A stretch of DNA of 11,956 bases, from contig CALANC010000351.1 in NCBI GenBank assembly GCA_937925895.1, positions 1 through 11,956 of the forward strand. The letters are read 5' to 3'. The notes under the pieces are model-generated. The model was not told the origin of the DNA and made no database searches. It saw only the letters and a list, made by a program, of their open reading frames with translations. The position numbers were made by a program, and so were the translations under genes. This DNA comes from an uncultured Desulfobacterales bacterium. GTDB lineage: Bacteria; Desulfobacterota; Desulfobacteria; Desulfobacterales; UBA11574. How positions within the stretch are numbered: position 1 is the first letter of the stretch; each line of letters opens with the position of its first letter. Below, in pieces: positions 7,870-11,956 of the stretch.

Positions 7870-7915
7870 AGGGATTGGGGATAATCGTCAATGATTTTAC
7901 TAAGGATAAATACGA

Positions 7916-8512
7916 ATGGATACAACCAGATTGATTATTGTTGCCGTTGGCGGCCAGGGAAACCTTCTGGCTTCCAAGGTCATTGGAGATGCCGCTCTTT
8001 TTGCCGACATTCCCATCCGCATGAGTGAAATACACGGAATGGCTCAAAGGGGGGGAGTTGTCGAGTCGGCTATCGTATTCGGAAATGCTAAAAGCACCAT
8101 TATCGCAGACGGTGAGGCAGATGTACTTTTAGGTTTCGAACCTTTGGAAACTTTAAGAGCTCTAAACAAATGTAATTCTGATACAATCGTTATTTCCAAT
8201 CTTGCCCAACTTTCCCCGTTTACGGTAACGTTGGGAAGCGGGGTTTATCCAAATCTGAAAAGCATACAGGCGTTAATAAGGGCCAAAACGGCAAAACTTA
8301 TTGCTTTTGACGCTACGGCACTGGCAATGGAGGCGGGAAATGTAATGTCCACGAATATGGTCCTACTGGGTGCGCTGGTTCAGTCCGGTAAAACCCCTCT
8401 GTCAAGCGACAATATTAAAAAAGCAATCGTCAATAGAACCAAAAAAAAATTTGTTGAATTCAACATAAAGGCCTTCGAGCTTGGATTCAACACTGCGAAA
8501 GCACTTGCATAG
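7916..8512 (+). CDS. iorB: Indolepyruvate:ferredoxin oxidoreductase, beta subunit
   Basis: A 198-residue gamma-type subunit of the 2-oxoacid:ferredoxin oxidoreductase superfamily, forming the active complex with IorA. Diagnostic stretches are VGGQGNLLASKVIGDAAL (11-28), a glycine-rich loop, and SEIHGMAQRGGVVESAIVFG (37-56), the near-invariant family signature. Towards the end STNMVLLGALVQSGKTPLS also fits the family. Length is usual for IorB, with no membrane segment. TAAGGA lies nine bases before the ATG. A nearer upstream ATG at 7891 is out of frame, so this start is favoured. It follows iorA by 81 bases and precedes the channel gene by 16. Confidence 0.95.
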   Translation: MDTTRLIIVAVGGQGNLLASKVIGDAALFADIPIRMSEIHGMAQRGGVVESAIVFGNAKSTIIADGEADVLLGFEPLETLRALNKCNSDTIVISNLAQLSPFTVTLGSGVYPNLKSIQALIRAKTAKLIAFDATALAMEAGNVMSTNMVLLGALVQSGKTPLSSDNIKKAIVNRTKKKFVEFNIKAFELGFNTAKALA

Positions 8513-8528
8513 ACCCTTTTCTTGAAAA

Positions 8529-9554
8529 ATGAGCATTAAAAAAAGACTTCATTTTATACTGATTGCCATATTTTTGGTGATCATTATAGGAAGCTTCGGC
8601 TACTATATCCTCTTTGGCGGAAAGCAAAATTTTTTGGACTGTCTTTATATGACAGTTATCTCCATAACCAGTGTGGGCTACGGTGAAGTTCTCGAAATTA
8701 CCGGTAATACTTCAGCTCAAATATTCACTATGATTCTGATCACCTTCGGTATGGGAATTATTTTATATGGGCTCGGCACATTTGCGGCAGTACTTGTAGA
8801 AGGCGAACTTTCGGGAATCTTAAGGAAAAAAAAGATGGATAAACAGATTAAAAAATTAAATAACCATTATATCGTATGTGGCGGCGGCGAAACCGGACGT
8901 CATGTCCTCGAAGAACTTATCAAAAACAAAGAGGCTGTGGTTTTGATAGAACAGGATGAAGATAATATCGAACGGTCCAGAGTAATAGATGAAAACCTTC
9001 TTTATATTAAAGGCGATGCAACCGATGATCAGAACCTTGTCGCTGCAGGAATCGAAAAGGCATCTGGTATTATCATCAGCCTACCGTCTGACAAGGACAA
9101 TCTGTATGTCACCATGACAGCTAGAATGATCAATAGAAAAATACGAATAATAAGCAGGATGATAGATCCAAGACTGGAATTGAAGCTCAAAACAGCTGGT
9201 GCAAATAATGTTGTGTCCCCGAACTATATTGGCGGCTTACGCATGGTATCCGAGATGCTCCGGCCTACCGTGGTTGATTTTCTTGACAGCATGCTGCGCA
9301 GCAGTCAGGGACATTTAAGAATCCACCAACTCGTGATAACAGGACATTCAAGCGTTTCGGGGAAAAGCATTGCAGAATCCGGACTACAAAAAAAATTCAG
9401 GTTGCTTGTTCTTGGTTTGAAACTTCCTGCCCAGGAAATAGAGTTTAATCCTCCTGCCACAAAGATATTAAAACCGGGAATGACACTCATTGTCATGGGA
9501 GACGTGGACGATATTGCTACAGCAAAAAAAGCTTTTTCAGAAGCCCCGCATTAA
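8529..9554 (+). CDS. Two-TM potassium channel with RCK (TrkA-N/TrkA-C) domain
   Basis: A 341-residue MthK-like membrane protein predicted to form a tetrameric potassium channel gated by a cytoplasmic ligand-binding ring. TM1 spans about residues 8-28, the pore helix about 36-46, and the selectivity filter is TSVGYGE (47-53; glutamate in place of the commoner aspartate). TM2 covers about 64-90. A charged linker leads to an RCK N-domain (about 112-232) with the Rossmann loop CGGGETGRH (117-125) and the acidic LIEQDED (139-145) at the end of the next strand. An RCK C-domain follows (about 262-338). The ligand (calcium, nucleotide or other) cannot be deduced. No good Shine-Dalgarno precedes the ATG, 16 bases after iorB, so translation may be coupled. 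Transport by channel or transporter is certain from the filter; ion selectivity is inferred from GYG. Confidence 0.92.
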   Translation: MSIKKRLHFILIAIFLVIIIGSFGYYILFGGKQNFLDCLYMTVISITSVGYGEVLEITGNTSAQIFTMILITFGMGIILYGLGTFAAVLVEGELSGILRKKKMDKQIKKLNNHYIVCGGGETGRHVLEELIKNKEAVVLIEQDEDNIERSRVIDENLLYIKGDATDDQNLVAAGIEKASGIIISLPSDKDNLYVTMTARMINRKIRIISRMIDPRLELKLKTAGANNVVSPNYIGGLRMVSEMLRPTVVDFLDSMLRSSQGHLRIHQLVITGHSSVSGKSIAESGLQKKFRLLVLGLKLPAQEIEFNPPATKILKPGMTLIVMGDVDDIATAKKAFSEAPH

Positions 9555-9596
9555 ACTGCATGAGGAGCGGTCAAGCTTTTTAGCCGTAAGATAAAA

Positions 9597-11294
9597 ATGC
9601 TTCAAGAACTTAACATCAGAAACTTTGCTATTATCGACGACCTGAATATATCCTTCTCAGATGGCCTAACCATCTTGAGCGGAGAAACTGGAGCTGGTAA
9701 ATCAATAATCGTAAATGCAGTTAATCTCCTGCTCGGAAGTCGGGCAACTACCAGACTCATACGTAACGGGAATGAAACTGCAGAACTCGAGGCGCTATTT
9801 CAAATTACCAATCAAAGCAAAGTGATTGGGATCATGGAAAAAAACGGTTATGATCCTGAAGATGGATTATTGATAAGAAGAATTATTTCCCGAAGTAACA
9901 GACATCGTATTTACATAAATGGCCGACTGGCAACCATTCAGCAACTGAATTCCATCACCAAGAATTTGGCAAGCATTTCCGGACAACACGCCCATCAGGG
10001 ATTATTGGAAGACGATCAGCACCTGTTGATCCTCGATCAGTTTGGAGATTTGCTCCCCTTACGTGAAAAAGTTTACAAATGCTTTCATGAAATACTACCA
10101 TTGATACAGGATGTGAATGACCTGAAGGCCTTAAGAGATCGCCAGGACGAACAGATTCAGCTGCTTCAATTCCAGAAAAAGGAGATCATGGAAGCATCAG
10201 TTAAATTGGAAGAAGATACCCAGCTTGAACAAGAGCGAATGCGATTAAAAAATGGAGAAGCGCTTTATCATACAATTAATTCAATAATTGAATCGCTCTA
10301 TAGTTCCCAGGGAGCAGCTATTGAGCGTCTTGTTACAGCGAAAAAAGAACTGGAAAGGGCTGCCAAGATAGACCTTGAACTCTCTTCCAAGGCGAAGCGT
10401 ATGGCTGGAACGACCTTTCATTTAGAGGATATGGTTGAAGAACTAAGAATTTATCTTAGTAAAATTCAAATGGATGAAAATCGACTCGAAGAAGTGGAAG
10501 TGCGTCTTGACATTCTTGCCAAACTCAAACGTAAATATGGTACGTCTTTAGATGATGTCCTTTCACACCTTGAATCCATTGATAAACAACTTTTGGAGAT
10601 TGAAAATATATCCACCCTTATTGCAGACAGGGAAGAAAGACTTTCTCAGCTGCACGACAAATTAGCCAAATTGGTCATATCCCTATCCACTAAGAGAAAA
10701 CAGGTAGCAAAAAATTTTGCCAAAAAAGTAGAAAAAGAACTGGCTACGTTAAAGATGCCGCAAACAACATTCCAGGTGTCATTACACAACCCACCGATGG
10801 ATGAAAACACCGATCAATATCTCACTCAAAACGGGAACGCTATCAACGCAACGGGAATAGATCAAGCAACCTTCCTGATTGCTCCAAACGTGGGAGAACC
10901 GTTGAAACCCCTTGCCAATATTGCCTCGGGCGGTGAACTTTCTAGAATGGTGCTCGCTGTAAAAGCGATACTGGCCAAAATCGATGCACTTGAGACCATT
11001 GTTTTTGATGAAGTCGATGCCGGAATAGGGGGTAGTGTCGCCGAAACCGTTGGTAGAAAACTCTCTTCTATTGCCGGTTATCATCAAGTCATCTGTATCA
11101 CCCATTTGCCCCAAATCGCCAAATTTGGAAACCATCATTTCAATATCTCAAAACTGGTTTCAGAAGGCAGAACCCGAACCATTATAAAAGCTTTAAACAA
11201 AAAAGAACGTGTCCAAGAAATAGCAAGGATGTTGGGTGGTGAAAAAATTACCCAGACCACTCTTGATCATGCCTATGAAATGCTGGATATGTAA
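9597..11294 (+). CDS. recN: DNA repair protein RecN
   Basis: A 565-residue SMC-like ATPase that acts early in double-strand-break repair by homologous recombination, on cytoplasmic DNA. The order is textbook: N-terminal half-ATPase beginning MLQELNIRNFAIID, Walker A GETGAGKS (29-36), the Q-loop region with ISGQHAHQGLL (127-137, close to RecN GQHEHQ), a long helical coiled-coil with a conserved middle (about 155-385), the ABC signature ASGGELSR (443-450), Walker B ETIVFDEVD (466-474) and the switch histidine ITHLPQIAKF (501-510, H503). The C-terminal VQEIARMLGG (539-548) also matches. Length is normal. The start is chosen because it gives the conserved RecN N-terminus; a TGAGGAG lies about 30 bases upstream but has no in-frame start near it, and the nearer site is weak. 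No E. coli-type LexA box is visible in the 42-base gap upstream. Confidence 0.97.
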   Translation: MLQELNIRNFAIIDDLNISFSDGLTILSGETGAGKSIIVNAVNLLLGSRATTRLIRNGNETAELEALFQITNQSKVIGIMEKNGYDPEDGLLIRRIISRSNRHRIYINGRLATIQQLNSITKNLASISGQHAHQGLLEDDQHLLILDQFGDLLPLREKVYKCFHEILPLIQDVNDLKALRDRQDEQIQLLQFQKKEIMEASVKLEEDTQLEQERMRLKNGEALYHTINSIIESLYSSQGAAIERLVTAKKELERAAKIDLELSSKAKRMAGTTFHLEDMVEELRIYLSKIQMDENRLEEVEVRLDILAKLKRKYGTSLDDVLSHLESIDKQLLEIENISTLIADREERLSQLHDKLAKLVISLSTKRKQVAKNFAKKVEKELATLKMPQTTFQVSLHNPPMDENTDQYLTQNGNAINATGIDQATFLIAPNVGEPLKPLANIASGGELSRMVLAVKAILAKIDALETIVFDEVDAGIGGSVAETVGRKLSSIAGYHQVICITHLPQIAKFGNHHFNISKLVSEGRTRTIIKALNKKERVQEIARMLGGEKITQTTLDHAYEMLDM

Positions 11295-11303
11295 CCTCCT
11301 AAT

Positions 11304-11956
11304 ATGAATATCTATAATATCCCGCCTATACTAACCTTACTATGCTTTCTCGGTCTTGCAATCATGACCGTTTGTCGCGGTCACAGAACAAAAATAAATA
11401 TTCTTTTTTTTTCCATCTGCGTGCTCGGATCTTTTCTATACATTGATATAATTTTGGCCTTTAATCTAGAATCAGCTAATACAGCCCTTGTAGTCAGCCG
11501 AGTTGATCATTTCTTCATTGTTTATCTTTTCCCATTATACATTCATTTTTTCCATGCTTATCTCAAGATTTCAGGGCGAAGATGGCTCATTCAGACCGCA
11601 TATGTCTATGCATTTATTCTCATGTGTATCACCCCAACATCGCTCTATATCGAATCTATGCAGAAACACTATTTCGGTTATTTTGCCAAAGGCGGAATTC
11701 TTTATCCCTTTTTCGGTTTAGCCGGACTGCTTGTTACGATTTATGTGCTCATACAGATATATGTTGCTATCAAAAAAGAAACATACGGCCTTCGAAAAAA
11801 TAGATTGAAATATCTATTTGCCGGATTCGGAATGATGGGTTTTATGAACGGGCTTAACATCTTCCCCACTCTCGGGCTATCTGTTTACCCACCGGGAAAT
11901 TTAAGCTTTATCCCTCTCGTTATTTTTGCGGTGGGACTTTTCAAAAATGATCTGCT
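11304..11956 (+). CDS. Seven-TM membrane protein, probable sensor module of a histidine kinase or related signalling protein (partial)
   Basis: An ATG nine bases after recN opens a frame that reaches the window edge (217 whole codons). It encodes about seven membrane helices, at roughly residues 7-23, 32-52, 66-86, 96-112, 133-154, 168-184 and 199-213, with short charged loops. The closing stretch YPPGNLSFIPLVIFAVGLFKNDL (195-217) is typical of the seven-TM N-terminal regions that precede histidine kinase, cyclase or similar output domains in Desulfobacterota and relatives. I recognise that resemblance but not a named family, and the output domain is beyond the window. No Shine-Dalgarno precedes the ATG. 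The closeness to recN suggests the same transcript. It could also be a stand-alone membrane protein. Confidence 0.65.
   Translation, partial: MNIYNIPPILTLLCFLGLAIMTVCRGHRTKINILFFSICVLGSFLYIDIILAFNLESANTALVVSRVDHFFIVYLFPLYIHFFHAYLKISGRRWLIQTAYVYAFILMCITPTSLYIESMQKHYFGYFAKGGILYPFFGLAGLLVTIYVLIQIYVAIKKETYGLRKNRLKYLFAGFGMMGFMNGLNIFPTLGLSVYPPGNLSFIPLVIFAVGLFKNDL

Noticed and set aside
7835..7915. A possible terminator or attenuator between iorA and iorB
   Set aside because: The 7-base inverted repeat is all A/T, has a one-base loop, and is not followed by a T-run; iorB needs to be made with iorA.
10782..11138. A 118-residue minus-strand frame over the recN ATPase region
   Set aside because: It overlaps the recN signature, Walker B and switch histidine; antisense shadow with no family features.
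11503..11803. Two plus-strand frames of about 72 residues near the right edge
   Set aside because: They overlap the longer frame from 11304 that encodes seven hydrophobic helices, which is far more coherent.

Overview
The window looks like ordinary chromosomal DNA from a free-living anaerobic bacterium, most likely a Desulfobacterota (sulfate-reducer-like) lineage. That placement is an inference. It rests on a DUF6178-type protein, a ferredoxin-dependent indolepyruvate oxidoreductase (IorAB), a divergent GTP-type PEP carboxykinase, AT-leaning base composition and clear Shine-Dalgarno sites. I see no tRNA or rRNA gene, insertion sequence, CRISPR array or phage gene.

Layout: two gene trains run outward from one divergent promoter region at about 5684-5980. 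Leftward (minus strand) are rdgB (XTP/dITP pyrophosphatase), a small nitroreductase-family protein, pckG (PEP carboxykinase), an AmpG-like muropeptide permease, and a DUF6178-family protein cut by the left edge. Gaps between them are 28, 15, 43 and 37 bases, so they probably form one operon. Rightward (plus strand) are iorA, iorB, a two-TM potassium channel with a cytoplasmic RCK domain, recN, and a seven-TM membrane protein cut by the right edge, probably the sensor part of a signalling enzyme. Gaps are 81, 16, 42 and 9 bases, again suggesting one transcript.

The intergenic region holds a sigma70-like promoter in each direction (minus: TTTACA-17-TATATT; plus: TTTACA-16-TATATT with a TG extension). 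Their -35 boxes lie 34 bases apart with a small inverted repeat between them.

Functionally, IorAB oxidises aryl pyruvates from aromatic amino acids to aryl-acetyl-CoA and reduces ferredoxin. PEP carboxykinase links C4 acids to gluconeogenesis. The remaining genes are cell maintenance: nucleotide-pool cleaning, wall recycling, ion homeostasis and double-strand-break repair. I do not find convincing evidence of a new multi-gene system. The items most worth a second look are a missing cysteine in the first [4Fe-4S] motif of IorA, the unusual C-terminal third of the PEP carboxykinase, the uncharacterised DUF6178 protein, and the potassium channel between ior and recN.
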